Shown piece by piece: positions 1 through 9,263 of a DNA stretch of 64,000 nt. Both the position numbers and the translations under genes were made by a program. This stretch comes from an uncultured Fodinibius sp. (GTDB taxonomy: Bacteria; Bacteroidota; Rhodothermia; Balneolales; Balneolaceae). Numbering within the stretch: the stretch's first letter is position 1; each line of letters begins with the position of its first letter. The notes under the pieces are model-generated. The model did not search any database, was not told the DNA's origin, and worked only from the letters and a program-made list of their open reading frames with translations. The DNA lies in the NCBI GenBank assembly GCA_913057775.1, contig CAJXOG010000002.1, positions 310,001 to 374,000 of the forward strand, given 5' to 3'.

Positions 1-45
1 GATGGTCTGTGAGACAAAAATATCACCAAATAAAATACAATTGCC

Positions 46-1944
46 ATGTGGTTAAATATTGATTCGTTTGAAGAGTACAAAGAAGTCTATAACGATAGTA
101 TCAAAAATCCTGAGAAATTTTGGGAGCATGAAGCAGGAACGTTTTATTGGCGCGAACGATGGGATGAAACCCATAGTGGAAGTTTCGAGGATGGAAATGT
201 AAAATGGTTTGAAGGCGGTAAGCTGAATATTACCGAAAATTGCCTGGATCGCCACCTGAATACCATCGGTAATAAAACGGCATTTATCTTTGAACCTAAT
301 CACCCGGATTCTTTTCGACGGACAATCACTTATCGGCAGTTGCATGAGGATGTCTGCCGTTTTGCCAATGTGCTGAAAAACAAAGGGATTGAAAAGGGCG
401 ACCGTGTGGCAATTTATATGGCTATGACGCCGGAGTTGATGATTGCAGCCCTGGCATGCGCACGCATTGGAGCTGTGCACTCTATTGTTTTTGCTGGATT
501 TTCTGCTCAGGCACTAGCCGGTCGAATTCAAGATTGCGATGCGAAAATGCTCATCACTAATGATGGGTTGCGCCGTGGTGAAAAACATGTGCCTCTTAAA
601 GATATTTCTGATGAAGCACTGGAAGAATGTCCTACAGTTGAAAAAGTGATCGTGTGTCAGCGTACGAATCGTGATATCAATTGGGTTGAAGGCCGTGATG
701 AATGGTGGCACTTGTTAATTCGAAACGCATCCAAAGAGCATGAAGCCGTAGAGATGGATGCAGAAGACCCACTGTTTATTCTCTATACCTCGGGATCGAC
801 CGGCAAGCCCAAAGGGCAGGTTCATACCTGTGGGGGATATATGGTATACACAAGTTATACCTTCCGCAATGTGTTTCAGGTCGAAGAGGATTCGGTGTAT
901 TGGTGTACGGCTGATGCGGGTTGGATTACCGGGCACTCCTATATTTTATATGGCCCGCTGTTAAATGGTGCAACCGGTATCATTTTTGAGGGGACACCAA
1001 CTTATCCCGATCCCGGTCGTTTGTGGGAGGTCTGCGAGAAGTATAACGTAACGCACTTCTATACATCTCCTACAGCTATCCGCGCGCTGATGAAAGAGGA
1101 TATTGAGTATGTCAATAAGTACGATCTTAGTTCGCTCGATGTGCTTGGAACGGTAGGTGAACCGATAAACGAAGAGGCTTGGCATTGGTATCACGATAAG
1201 ATTGGAAACGGGAAGTGTCCGATTGTGGATACTTGGTGGCAGACTGAGACGGGCGGCATTATGATTTCCCCGCTGGCGGGAGTAACGCCGACCAAACCGG
1301 GATTTGCTACTTTGCCATTACCCGGCATTGAGCCTGCTTTGATGGACGATGATGGCAAGGAGGTTAGTGGCAATGGTGTTCAAGGAAATCTTGTGATCAA
1401 ACAGCCATGGCCGGGCATGACACGCGGAATATGGGGCAATCAGGAGCGTTATATGAAAACCTATTTTGAGGATTATCCCGGGTATTATTTTACGGGGGAT
1501 GGTTGTCGCCGTGACGAGGACGGCTACTATCGTATTACCGGTCGTGTTGATGACGTGCTTAATGTTTCTGGCCACAGGTTGGGAACGGCTGAAATCGAGA
1601 ATGCTATTGACGAACATCCTAAAGTGGTAGAAGCGGCCATTGTGGGATATCCGCACGATGTTAAAGGGGAAGGTGTTTTCGCTTTTATGACTTGCGACGA
1701 TGGTGTTTCGGAACCGGAAACGTTTAAAAAGGAAATCGATGACTTGGTTTCAAAAATAATTAGTCCGATTGCCAAACCGGATAAAATTCAGATTGTTGAA
1801 GGATTACCAAAGACGCGATCAGGTAAAATTATGCGCCGTATTTTACGAAAAATTGCTGCCGGGGAAACCGATGATATGGGGGACACCTCAACGTTGCTCG
1901 ATCCCAGTGTGGTAGAAGAAATTATAGATGGAACCGCATACTGA
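46..1944 (+). CDS. acs: acetyl-CoA synthetase (acetate--CoA ligase, AMP-forming)
   Basis: Activates acetate to acetyl-CoA through an acetyl-adenylate in the cytoplasm. The 632 residues match the usual Acs length of about 640-650. The P-loop-like A3 motif YTSGSTGKPKG is at residues 247-257. The WWQTETGG segment near residue 397, whose tryptophan limits the acyl pocket to acetate in this family, is present. The C-terminal lid ends with SGKIMRR; Lys594 is the adenylation lysine that protein acetyltransferases modify in characterised Acs. An in-frame stop lies at 31-33, so the ATG at 46 is the only ATG start. The gene stands alone and is followed by a strong terminator. Very confident of family; acetate rather than propionate is inferred from the tryptophan. 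Confidence 0.96.
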   Translation: MWLNIDSFEEYKEVYNDSIKNPEKFWEHEAGTFYWRERWDETHSGSFEDGNVKWFEGGKLNITENCLDRHLNTIGNKTAFIFEPNHPDSFRRTITYRQLHEDVCRFANVLKNKGIEKGDRVAIYMAMTPELMIAALACARIGAVHSIVFAGFSAQALAGRIQDCDAKMLITNDGLRRGEKHVPLKDISDEALEECPTVEKVIVCQRTNRDINWVEGRDEWWHLLIRNASKEHEAVEMDAEDPLFILYTSGSTGKPKGQVHTCGGYMVYTSYTFRNVFQVEEDSVYWCTADAGWITGHSYILYGPLLNGATGIIFEGTPTYPDPGRLWEVCEKYNVTHFYTSPTAIRALMKEDIEYVNKYDLSSLDVLGTVGEPINEEAWHWYHDKIGNGKCPIVDTWWQTETGGIMISPLAGVTPTKPGFATLPLPGIEPALMDDDGKEVSGNGVQGNLVIKQPWPGMTRGIWGNQERYMKTYFEDYPGYYFTGDGCRRDEDGYYRITGRVDDVLNVSGHRLGTAEIENAIDEHPKVVEAAIVGYPHDVKGEGVFAFMTCDDGVSEPETFKKEIDDLVSKIISPIAKPDKIQIVEGLPKTRSGKIMRRILRKIAAGETDDMGDTSTLLDPSVVEEIIDGTAY

Positions 1945-1972
1945 TCGCCGAAATAATTCAGAAATGTTTCGG

Positions 1973-2003
1973 GGACACATCATTAAGTTGGTGTGTCCTT
2001 TTT
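1973..2003 (+). terminator. Rho-independent terminator of acs
   Basis: GGACACATCA (1973-1982) pairs with TGGTGTGTCC (1989-1998) as a ten-base stem with one G-U pair, a six-base loop and a run of seven Ts. It lies 28 bases after the acs stop and reaches the stop codon of the convergent membrane protein gene at 2004. Confidence 0.85.
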
Positions 2004-2372
2004 TTATATAGAGAGGAAAAATCCAACAATGAAGAGTAAGATACTTACTACTAAAAGGATGAGTCGAAATCGCGTTCGCATCATCATAGGATGAAAAAAT
2101 AAGCCGTATGTAAGCGGTTGATTGCTCAGCCAATCGTAATAGTGATGCCGATGTGCTTCACCCAGTGCCATCGTTACATGTCCGTGAAGAATGGTAATCA
2201 TAAACGGGATAGAGAAAAGACAGCAGCCCGCGTAAACGATAAACTGTTCAATACCTGACAAATTTGCTAAATACCAATAGGGCCATGCAAAAAGTAGAAA
2301 AAAAGGCACGCTTAGCATCCAGTTGATAATGCTAATGCGTTTAAAGTTCTTAGGGTTGAGTTCCTGGTTCAT
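2004..2372 (-). CDS. small polytopic membrane protein, unknown function
   Basis: I do not recognise the family. The 122-residue protein has three clear hydrophobic helices (about residues 17-36, 42-63 and 103-121). A His/Tyr-rich loop around residues 70-82 (EAHRHHYYDWL) could bind a metal or interact with lipid head groups, but that is speculation. Its start overlaps the end of the upstream membrane protein gene by 23 bases, so the two are almost certainly co-transcribed and translationally coupled. It may act with that partner in the inner membrane. Confidence 0.6.
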   Translation of the reverse strand: MNQELNPKNFKRISIINWMLSVPFFLLFAWPYWYLANLSGIEQFIVYAGCCLFSIPFMITILHGHVTMALGEAHRHHYYDWLSNQPLTYGLFFHPMMMRTRFRLILLVVSILLFIVGFFLSI

Positions 2373-2760
2373 AGTAGTTGCCAGTTAGGCCATCAGCTTT
2401 GTTTGCTTCAGAAGAATTGTTTTTCCAAATGTGGATATACCAATAAATTGGCATGGTAATACCACCCAATACGAACAATACAACAATCCATAAAATTCTT
2501 TTTTCATTGTCGAAATACTGGTTGCGAATAATATGGACAAGATAAAAGATATATAATCCCATTGAGAGGAAAATAATTGGAAAAAAATATGGTATTATAT
2601 AACTAAGGTATGAAAGGTACATCAACGGCATTGCCGGTTCTTGGTTAAAGAACATCGACAAGAAGTTAAAAATGACAAAGCCAATGATACTAATAGCTGC
2701 TAGTAGGGGTAGGCATGTTAATATGCCCAGCACAATTTTTGTAGGCTTATTTAGCTTCAT
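2350..2760 (-). CDS. small membrane protein, unknown function
   Basis: The 136-residue protein has three strongly hydrophobic segments (about residues 8-36, 47-77 and 88-109) and a short polar, acidic C-terminal tail rich in Asn and Glu. The third segment, ending in PIYWYIHIWK, resembles the membrane-anchor helix of PLDc_N-type proteins in spacing of aromatic residues, but the match is too weak for a call. It lies 17 bases after ald on the same strand and overlaps the next gene, so the three probably form one transcript. Confidence 0.6.
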   Translation of the reverse strand: MKLNKPTKIVLGILTCLPLLAAISIIGFVIFNFLSMFFNQEPAMPLMYLSYLSYIIPYFFPIIFLSMGLYIFYLVHIIRNQYFDNEKRILWIVVLFVLGGITMPIYWYIHIWKNNSSEANKADGLTGNYYEPGTQP

Positions 2761-2777
2761 AAAAGGGATGATGAGAA

Positions 2778-3992
2778 TTATATTTGACTGGCAATCAGCA
2801 TCTCAATTTCTCGGTAGGGCATATCAAAAATCTTAGAAAGGGATTTTTTGGTGAGATGTTTTTTATAAATGTAAGTACCGTTGCGCAGGGCGGTATTTGT
2901 CCAAAGACATTCCCGAATTCCTCCCGCATCACCGATAGCCAACAGGTAGGGTACAATCACATTGTTAAGGGCATAGGTGGCGGTACGGGCAACATTAGAT
3001 GGAATATTGGGCACGCAATAGTGAATTACATCGTGTGCCATAAATGTAGGTTTTGAATGTTTGGTAGCTCTGCTGGTGGCAATACAACCACCTTGATCAA
3101 TTACGGTATCCACTATAACGCTGCCAGGTTTCATGGAAGCAACCATGGGTTCAGTGACAAGTACAGGCGCGCGTTCACCCTCAAACATGGCCGCCCCAAT
3201 TACGACATCAGCATATTGCAGGGCTGAAGACAGGTATTGATAATTCGCTGTGGCAGTAATAATACGACGATCAAGTGCATTTTCGAGGTGACGGAGCTTT
3301 GCCAAGTCATTATCCATCACAAATACCTGAGCACCATAGCCCAAGGCTGTACGAGCTGCATATTCAGCCGTGATGCCAGCTCCCAGAATAACAACTGTTG
3401 CAGGGGGTATACCCGAAATGCCACCCAGCATAATACCCTGTCCGCCTTCTGTTTTTTCCAGGTAATGAGCCCCAATCTGTAAAGACATCGATCCGGTAAT
3501 TTCGTGCATCATGCGAACAATAGGAAACTCTTTGTCCTCTCCTTTGATAAATTCAAAGCCAATGGCGGTAATGTTCTTTTTGATTAAAAGATCGATAAAT
3601 TCTTCGGTAGTGTTGCCTAAATGCAGCGCAGAAAGAAGGGTTTGGTCTTTCTTAAGGAGTTCTAATTCTGAATCCGCTGGCGGTGCCACCTTGACAATCA
3701 TATCTGATTTTTTATACACCTCGTCGATACTAAGAGCAATTTCAGCGCCGGCGTCGGCAAACTCTTCATCGGTAAAGTTGGCTTCGGCACCGGCATCTTG
3801 CTCAATGAAAACTTCATGTCCATTGGCTATGAGTACTGAAGCACCGCCAGGGGTTAGACAAATTCGGCGCTCATCATTGGAGACTTCCTTTGGTACCCCT
3901 ATCTTTAGGGAGATATTGGATTCTGATTTCATCAGGCGCTTTTCCAGCGTCTGTATTCCAATTTGTTCTGTTTCCAGGGGATTAATATCCAT
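2778..3992 (-). CDS. ald: alanine dehydrogenase (NAD-dependent)
   Basis: Interconverts alanine and pyruvate plus ammonia with NAD. The AlaDh_PNT_N domain begins near residue 31 (IGVPKEVSNDERR). It carries the pyruvate-binding lysine in MIVKVAPP and the catalytic-type histidine in SALHLGN. The Rossmann domain shows VVILGAGITAEYAA and the conserved VIDQGG and AHDVIHYCVPNIPS blocks. The 404 residues exceed the Bacillus enzyme (about 370) because of a 30-residue N-terminal extension. Met21 is an alternative start, but longer N-termini are usual for this enzyme in Bacteroidota-type genomes. It is not a transhydrogenase alpha subunit, as no membrane segment follows. It probably leads a small operon with the two downstream membrane genes. 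Confidence 0.92.
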   Translation of the reverse strand: MDINPLETEQIGIQTLEKRLMKSESNISLKIGVPKEVSNDERRICLTPGGASVLIANGHEVFIEQDAGAEANFTDEEFADAGAEIALSIDEVYKKSDMIVKVAPPADSELELLKKDQTLLSALHLGNTTEEFIDLLIKKNITAIGFEFIKGEDKEFPIVRMMHEITGSMSLQIGAHYLEKTEGGQGIMLGGISGIPPATVVILGAGITAEYAARTALGYGAQVFVMDNDLAKLRHLENALDRRIITATANYQYLSSALQYADVVIGAAMFEGERAPVLVTEPMVASMKPGSVIVDTVIDQGGCIATSRATKHSKPTFMAHDVIHYCVPNIPSNVARTATYALNNVIVPYLLAIGDAGGIRECLWTNTALRNGTYIYKKHLTKKSLSKIFDMPYREIEMLIASQI

Positions 3993-4174
3993 AGGTATTT
4001 ATTTTACGAGGAATAACGTAGCTTAATTTAATCTACCTACTGACGCTAAGCAAAAAGACAATTTATTGTTATAAGAGTCGTAAAAGGGTTGCCGTAAAAA
4101 TTGGAATTATGGATTAGGATTTACCAGTAGGGGAAAGTAATCCTTAATTCTACATTCTTAATTTATTTTATTCA

Positions 4175-4951
4175 ATGAGTTTGCGACCAAAGAAAAGTTT
4201 AGGTCAGCATTTTTTGACCGACGAAAATATTATAGGTAAGATTGCCGATGCGATTCCTGCCAAAGCGGGAGATCGAGTGATCGAAATTGGTCCGGGTACG
4301 GGAGCTCTAACCGGTGCTTTGTTAAAACGGTTCGAAGATGTTATTGCTGTGGAATTGGATCAGCGGGCGATTGAAGTACTGGAACATAAATTTGATGATT
4401 TGGAGATCTATCACGAAAACGTGCTGGAAGTTGATTGGGAGGAGTTATCCATTGGAAAAGAGAAAACGCATGTGGTTGGGAACCTCCCGTATTATATTAC
4501 CAGCCAGATTTTGTTTTCATTGCTTGAAAGTCGCCACCTGATGGCCGATGCATTACTTATGATGCAGAAAGAAGTAGCCGAGCGATTAGTGTCCGATATC
4601 CGAACCAAAGATTATGGAATATTAAGTGTGCAAACACAGCTGATGTGCACTCCTGAAATTTTATTCCCTGTTTCTCGTCACTGCTTTAGTCCACAGCCCA
4701 ATGTAGAAAGTGCCATTGTCAAACTGACTTTTGATAAAGGGAGGCTAAACTGTTCGGATAAAAATCTGAAAACTGTTGTTCGTACTGCCTTTAATCAGCG
4801 GCGTAAAAAGTTAAGCAATGCCCTAAAGCCAGTGGTCAGTAAAGATAACCAGCCCAAAGAGTTCGACTTTGACAAACGCGCCGAAGCATGGGAGCCGTCT
4901 GAATATGAAAAGTTGACAGCACGACTGGTCGAAGATGGCATTTTGACCTGA
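4175..4951 (+). CDS. rsmA: 16S rRNA dimethyladenosine transferase RsmA (KsgA)
   Basis: Dimethylates the two adjacent adenines in the 3'-terminal helix of 16S rRNA late in small-subunit assembly, using SAM. The N-terminal SLGQHFLTD hallmark is at residues 8-16. SAM motif I is VIEIGPGTGAL at about residues 38-48, and the catalytic NLPYYI motif (the N6-adenine NPPY-type signature) is near residue 103. Length of 258 residues is typical. The small C-terminal domain is complete. The gene is divergent from ald, with 182 bases between, and has no close downstream partner before the groES leader. Confidence 0.96.
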   Translation: MSLRPKKSLGQHFLTDENIIGKIADAIPAKAGDRVIEIGPGTGALTGALLKRFEDVIAVELDQRAIEVLEHKFDDLEIYHENVLEVDWEELSIGKEKTHVVGNLPYYITSQILFSLLESRHLMADALLMMQKEVAERLVSDIRTKDYGILSVQTQLMCTPEILFPVSRHCFSPQPNVESAIVKLTFDKGRLNCSDKNLKTVVRTAFNQRRKKLSNALKPVVSKDNQPKEFDFDKRAEAWEPSEYEKLTARLVEDGILT

Positions 4952-5023
4952 AATTTCGACCACTCTTTTTCTCCGATTTGTCCCATCGAAATTAAAACTA
5001 TTGTTATTTAGCGATTTTAAGAC

Positions 5024-5083
5024 TTTTGACACCGTTTGAGAGATAAAAGCACATTTGTCTAAAAGTTTGGTATGGTACTTGCT
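5024..5083 (+). promoter_or_regulatory. candidate groESL promoter region (sigma-54-like -24/-12 element)
   Basis: At 5068-5083 there is TGG-TATGGTAC-TTGCT, which agrees with the sigma-54 consensus TGGCACG-N4-TTGCW at 13 or 14 positions. Exactly ten bases separate the invariant GG and GC pairs. It would start transcription near 5094 and give a leader of about 110 bases. A competing housekeeping candidate of Bacteroidota type lies just upstream: TTTTG at 5024-5028 and CACATTTG at 5050-5057 (consensus TAnnTTTG with one mismatch). No CIRCE element is present. Neither promoter is proven. Confidence 0.3.
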
Positions 5084-5097
5084 CACCTATAACCCTG

Positions 5098-5177
5098 TTG
5101 AAATTGATGTGATTTCAAACAGAGGATTTCAAAAGTATTAACAGCAAATTGCTGGATTTAAGAATTTCAAATTTCAA
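5098..5177 (+). repeat. ATTTCAA heptamer cluster and inverted repeats in the groES leader
   Basis: The heptamer ATTTCAA occurs four times on the plus strand (5112-5118, 5126-5132, 5164-5170, 5171-5177) and once inverted (TTGAAAT, 5098-5104). The inverted copy and the first direct copy form a perfect seven-base inverted repeat with a seven-base spacer. A second short palindrome, CAGCAA-A-TTGCTG, lies at 5142-5154. The cluster sits where CIRCE or another heat-shock operator would be expected. A role as operator or RNA structure is inference; the AT-rich context makes chance copies possible. Confidence 0.4.
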
Positions 5178-5205
5178 CTAATAACTAAAATTAGGAGTCA
5201 TACTT

Positions 5206-5499
5206 ATGGCTAAATCTAAGATTAAACCGTTAAGTGATCGTGTTTTGGTTCAGCCGAAACCTGCGGAAGAGAAGACAGAATCTGGAATTATTATTCCTGA
5301 TTCGGCAAAAGAAAAACCACAGGAAGGGACTGTCGTAGCTGCAGGTCCCGGCAAAGTAGAAAACGGAAACAAGATTGACATGTCGGTTACAGAAGGCGAC
5401 GAAGTGTTGTACGGAAAGTATTCTGGCACTGAAGTTACGCTGGATGGTGAAGAGTATCTGATTATGCGAGAATCCGACATTCTTGGAATCGTTTCCTAA
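5206..5499 (+). CDS. groES: co-chaperonin GroES
   Basis: Heptameric lid of the GroEL folding chamber. The 97 residues match the family. The N-terminal [13 protein letters not shown] strand, the mobile-loop region [21 protein letters not shown] and the C-terminal [16 protein letters not shown] are all canonical. The start is well supported by AGGAG (5191-5195) ten bases before the ATG, one of the clearest ribosome binding sites in the window. It is followed 54 bases later by groEL, the usual bicistronic order. Confidence 0.97.
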   Translation: MAKSKIKPLSDRVLVQPKPAEEKTESGIIIPDSAKEKPQEGTVVAAGPGKVENGNKIDMSVTEGDEVLYGKYSGTEVTLDGEEYLIMRESDILGIVS

Positions 5500-5553
5500 G
5501 CTATTCTTTCAATATTTTTTAAACAAAAACTCAAAAAAATTAAATAGGCAATT

Positions 5554-7242
5554 ATGTCTGCAAAATTAGTTCATTACGATATGGAAGCACGCGATGCTCT
5601 CAAGCAGGGCGTTGACAAGCTTGCGAATGCTGTCAAGGTCACCTTGGGACCGCGTGGACGAAACGTAGTAATCGAAAAATCTTTTGGTGCACCAACAGTT
5701 ACCAAAGATGGTGTTACTGTAGCAAAAGAGATTGAGCTGTCCAACAAGCGACAAAATATGGGCGCTCAAATGGTAAAAGAAGTTGCTTCTAAAACCAGTG
5801 ATAATGCTGGTGACGGAACAACGACGGCTACCGTTCTTGCTCAGTCCATCATTCAAACCGGTCTGAAAAATGTTACCGCCGGTGCTAATCCGATGGAATT
5901 GAAGCGAGGCATTGACATAGCAGTTAAAGCTATTGTCGAGGAGCTTCGTAAAACAAGTCAACCTGTTGGTGACAGCCTCGAAAGTATTAAGCAAATTGGT
6001 ACTATTTCTGCCAATGGTGATGAAGAAATTGGTCAGAACATTGCGGATGCAATGGAAAAAGTTGGTCAAGATGGTGTTATCACTGTTGAAGAAGCCAAAG
6101 GTACCGAAACCTATCTCGAGACTGTAGAAGGTATGCAGTTCGACCGCGGATATCTGTCACCATATTTCGTGACTGATTCCGAAAATATGGTTGCTGAGAT
6201 GGAAGAACCTTACATTCTGATCTTCGACAGCAAGATCAGTAATATGAAGGATCTGCTTCCTATCTTGGAAAAAGTTATTCAAACCAGCAAGCCTCTGCTC
6301 ATTATCGCCGAAGATATTGAAGGCGAAGCGCTGGCTACATTGGTTGTTAACAAGCTGCGCGGATCGCTTAAGATTGCAGCTGTTAAAGCGCCTGGATTTG
6401 GCGATCGTCGTAAGCAGATGTTGGAAGACATCGCGATCTTGACTGACGGTACTGTTATTTCTGAAGAGCGTGGATACAAGCTTGAAAATGCTACGCTTGA
6501 CTTCTTAGGTACCGCTGATCGTGTAAATATCACGAAAGATGACACTACGATTGTTGGCGGAAAAGGAAAAGAAAATGACATCCAAGCACGTGTAAATCAG
6601 ATTAAAGGACAGATTGAGTCCAGCACTTCTGATTATGATCGCGAAAAACTGCAAGAGCGTCTCGCTAAATTGAGCGGCGGTGTTGCAGTGCTTAACATTG
6701 GTGCTGCTTCTGAAGTAGAGATGAAAGAGAAGAAAGCCCGTGTTGAAGATGCACTCCATGCTACTCGTGCTGCTGTTGAAGAAGGCATTGTAGCAGGTGG
6801 TGGCGTTGCGCTGCTCCGTGCTCGCAAAGTACTGGATGAGTTAGAAGCTGAAGTGCCGGATCAGAAAGTTGGTTTTAATATAGTTCGTCGTGCGCTTGAA
6901 GAGCCGCTTCGAATTATTGCCAATAATGCCGGTGCGGAAGGTTCAATTGTTGTCCAGAAAGTCCTTGAAGGCGAAGGCGGCTTTGGATACAACGCACGAA
7001 CCGAGCAGTATGAAGATCTTATCGAAGCAGGCGTAATCGATCCTACGAAAGTAACGCGCACTGCTCTTGAAAACGCTGCTTCTGTTGCCGGCTTAATGCT
7101 GACAACTGAAGCTATCATCTCTGACAAGCCTACAAAAGGCGATGATGATGACGATGATGGCGGACCTGCCGGTGGCGGTATGCCAGGCGGCATGGGAGGT
7201 GGTATGCCCGGAGGAATGGGCGGAATGGGCGGCATGATGTAA
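5554..7242 (+). CDS. groEL: chaperonin GroEL (Hsp60)
   Basis: ATP-driven tetradecameric folding chamber in the cytoplasm. The equatorial ATP site LGPRGRN (about residues 31-37) and [11 protein letters not shown] (about residues 86-96) are intact, as is the late equatorial [12 protein letters not shown]. At 562 residues it is slightly longer than E. coli GroEL (548). The extra length is a run of six aspartates (near residue 530) followed by an extended Gly/Met tail with several GGM repeats. The GGM tail is the normal cavity-lining feature; the Asp run before it is more acidic than usual and would fit a salt-adapted proteome. Co-transcribed with groES and ended by a terminator. Confidence 0.97.
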   Translation: MSAKLVHYDMEARDALKQGVDKLANAVKVTLGPRGRNVVIEKSFGAPTVTKDGVTVAKEIELSNKRQNMGAQMVKEVASKTSDNAGDGTTTATVLAQSIIQTGLKNVTAGANPMELKRGIDIAVKAIVEELRKTSQPVGDSLESIKQIGTISANGDEEIGQNIADAMEKVGQDGVITVEEAKGTETYLETVEGMQFDRGYLSPYFVTDSENMVAEMEEPYILIFDSKISNMKDLLPILEKVIQTSKPLLIIAEDIEGEALATLVVNKLRGSLKIAAVKAPGFGDRRKQMLEDIAILTDGTVISEERGYKLENATLDFLGTADRVNITKDDTTIVGGKGKENDIQARVNQIKGQIESSTSDYDREKLQERLAKLSGGVAVLNIGAASEVEMKEKKARVEDALHATRAAVEEGIVAGGGVALLRARKVLDELEAEVPDQKVGFNIVRRALEEPLRIIANNAGAEGSIVVQKVLEGEGGFGYNARTEQYEDLIEAGVIDPTKVTRTALENAASVAGLMLTTEAIISDKPTKGDDDDDDGGPAGGGMPGGMGGGMPGGMGGMGGMM

Positions 7243-7262
7243 GCCAACCGTTCTTAAGAAAC

Positions 7263-7317
7263 CGTCTTTCATAAGACGATTTAAAGCCTCGTCCCTATAT
7301 GGGGGCGGGGCTTTTTT
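7263..7317 (+). terminator. double-hairpin terminator after groEL
   Basis: A perfect six-base hairpin, CGTCTT-TCAT-AAGACG (7263-7278), is followed by a larger stem. In that stem AAGCCTCGTCCC (7284-7295) pairs with GGGGCGGGGCTT (7301-7312) through several G-U pairs, and a run of Ts follows. The second hairpin is the intrinsic terminator; the first may protect the 3' end of the mRNA. Confidence 0.8.
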
Positions 7318-7420
7318 ATTTGAAGATATTCAGAGTGAATAAATTCTCGTTGAGCATCTCAATAAAATTACGTTTGTTAGAGTGCTTTCACATGACAAAC
7401 CGTAATCTCAAAATCAAACT

Positions 7421-9238
7421 ATGATACTTGCTCCCATCGATTGGGCCATAATCGGAGCCTATCTACTGTTCTCTCTGCTCATCGGCGTATGGGTCATGCG
7501 AAAAGCGGGTAAGAACTCAGAGCAGTTTTTTGCAGCAGGAAAAAACATGCCTTGGTGGCTGTTGGGGATATCGATGGTAGCTACTACATTTTCAACGGAT
7601 ACTCCCAATCTTGTTGCCAATATTGTTCGTACTGATGGCGTGTCTGGAAATTGGGTGTGGTGGGCTTTCCTTCTTACAGGTATGCTGACCGTTTTTGTTT
7701 ATGCCAATCTTTGGAAGCGTTCGGGCGTATTGACTGATGTCGAATTTTATGAGCTACGTTACAGTGGAAAGATGGCTGCTTTTCTGCGCGGATTTCGTGC
7801 TGTATATCTTGGATTTATTTTCAATGTGGTAGTGATGGCAACAGTATCGCTTGCGGCAATAAAAATAAGTGGCGTACTAATGGGATTATCTCCCGTTGAA
7901 ACTGTAGTAATTGGCGGACTTATTACGGTTGTTTACAGTTCCCTCGGAGGACTACGCGGTGTATTGCTTACTGATTTTTTCCAGTTCTTTTTGGCCATTG
8001 GAGGAAGTTTAATTGCTGCCTATGTGGCATTAAATCATCCGGAGGTTGGCGGACTAAGTGGATTACTGGAACACAAAGAAGTAGTGAGCCAGCTCAATAT
8101 TTTGCCCGATTTCTCTGATCCTTCGCAGGCCATTGGCATCTTTATTATCCCTTTGGTTATCCAGTGGTGGAGCGTCTACTATCCGGGCGCTGAACCGGGA
8201 GGAGGTGGTTATATCGCACAGCGCATGTTTGCTGCTAAAGATGAAAATAACTCTATTGCTGCAGTGTTCTTTTTCAATGCGGCCCACTATGCCCTGCGTC
8301 CCTGGCCTTGGATTATTGTGGGATTATGTTCGATCATCGTTTTTCCAGAAGTCGCTGATTTAAAAGAGGCATTCCCTAATGCTTCCGGCGTAGCCGATCA
8401 CGATATGGGATATCCTGCAATGCTCACTTTTATCCCTACGGGTTGGTTGGGACTGGTAGTTGCCTCATTGACAGCAGCTTATATGTCTACCATTTCAACC
8501 CATCTAAACTGGGGATCTTCTTATTTGGTCAACGACTTTTATAAGCGGTTTGTGCGTCCTGAAAGCTCAGAAAAAGAACTTGTAACTGTTGGGCGTATCT
8601 CTACCGTGATTCTAATGATTGTAGCCGGTGCACTTGCGCTACTTTTGCAAAATGCACTCGACAGTTTTCAGATTATCTTACAGATTGGTGCTGGTACCGG
8701 GCTTTTGTTTATCCTGCGCTGGTTTTGGTGGCGTATTAATGCGGGGAGTGAAATCGCTGCCATGTTTATAGCTTTTGCCGTTGCATTATATTTCCAGTTC
8801 GCCCATTCCCACACGGGACTTCCGGAAGTTACCGGATGGGAAGAACTTATTATTGGGGTGATTGTCACAACTATCGGATGGCTTGGCGTTACGTTTGCCA
8901 CCCGTCCCACGAATAGGGAAACACTTATCAACTTCTGTAAAGTGGCACGACCAGGCGGACCCGGATGGCAAAAAGTTATTGAGGAAGCTCGTGAGGAGGA
9001 AAAAGATACCGAGCCGCTCGAAGATGAAGCATGGCGCGTTCCCCAGGGATTACTTTGTATGGTCTTGGGATGCGTTGCTGTTTACGGGGCCCTCTTTGCG
9101 ACCGGCTACTGGATTTACGGCAAGTGGGTGTTAGCTTCGATAATTACTGTTGTGGCTATTGTTTCATCCGGTTTGCTTTATAAGGCTTGGCGCAAGCTGA
9201 TAAAAATTCGGCCCGATGAGGAGTTGTTTGAAGAATAG
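7421..9238 (+). CDS. sodium:solute symporter (SSS/SLC5 family)
   Basis: Polytopic inner-membrane carrier expected to import a solute with Na+. The 605 residues give about 13 hydrophobic helices, beginning at residue 7 (WAIIGAYLLFSLLIGVW). Family hallmarks are the early GKNMPWWLLGISMVATTFS block, the SSLGGLRGVLLTDFFQF stretch in the middle, and AEPGGGGYIAQRMFAAKDE near residue 255, a loop conserved in this branch. The substrate (sugar, amino acid or other) cannot be read from the sequence. A charged cytoplasmic loop near residues 515-535 precedes the last two helices. It stands alone, with its own upstream region of 178 bases after the groEL terminator. Confidence 0.9.
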   Translation: MILAPIDWAIIGAYLLFSLLIGVWVMRKAGKNSEQFFAAGKNMPWWLLGISMVATTFSTDTPNLVANIVRTDGVSGNWVWWAFLLTGMLTVFVYANLWKRSGVLTDVEFYELRYSGKMAAFLRGFRAVYLGFIFNVVVMATVSLAAIKISGVLMGLSPVETVVIGGLITVVYSSLGGLRGVLLTDFFQFFLAIGGSLIAAYVALNHPEVGGLSGLLEHKEVVSQLNILPDFSDPSQAIGIFIIPLVIQWWSVYYPGAEPGGGGYIAQRMFAAKDENNSIAAVFFFNAAHYALRPWPWIIVGLCSIIVFPEVADLKEAFPNASGVADHDMGYPAMLTFIPTGWLGLVVASLTAAYMSTISTHLNWGSSYLVNDFYKRFVRPESSEKELVTVGRISTVILMIVAGALALLLQNALDSFQIILQIGAGTGLLFILRWFWWRINAGSEIAAMFIAFAVALYFQFAHSHTGLPEVTGWEELIIGVIVTTIGWLGVTFATRPTNRETLINFCKVARPGGPGWQKVIEEAREEEKDTEPLEDEAWRVPQGLLCMVLGCVAVYGALFATGYWIYGKWVLASIITVVAIVSSGLLYKAWRKLIKIRPDEELFEE

Positions 9239-9263
9239 TTAGTAACGTACTACAGCAGCGCCG

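Noticed and set aside
3511-4026. Plus-strand 171-residue frame opposite ald
   Set aside because: Antisense to the well-conserved N-terminal half of alanine dehydrogenase; composition is that of a shadow frame.
4952-5205. CIRCE heat-shock operator expected before groES
   Set aside because: No TTAGCACTC-N9-GAGTGCTAA or close variant is present on either strand; only the shorter heptamer repeats are seen.
5566-7247. Minus-strand frames opposite groEL, including a Pro/Gly-rich one at 6861-7247
   Set aside because: The Pro/Ile repeats are only the complement of the GGM tail; groEL codon structure is unmistakable.
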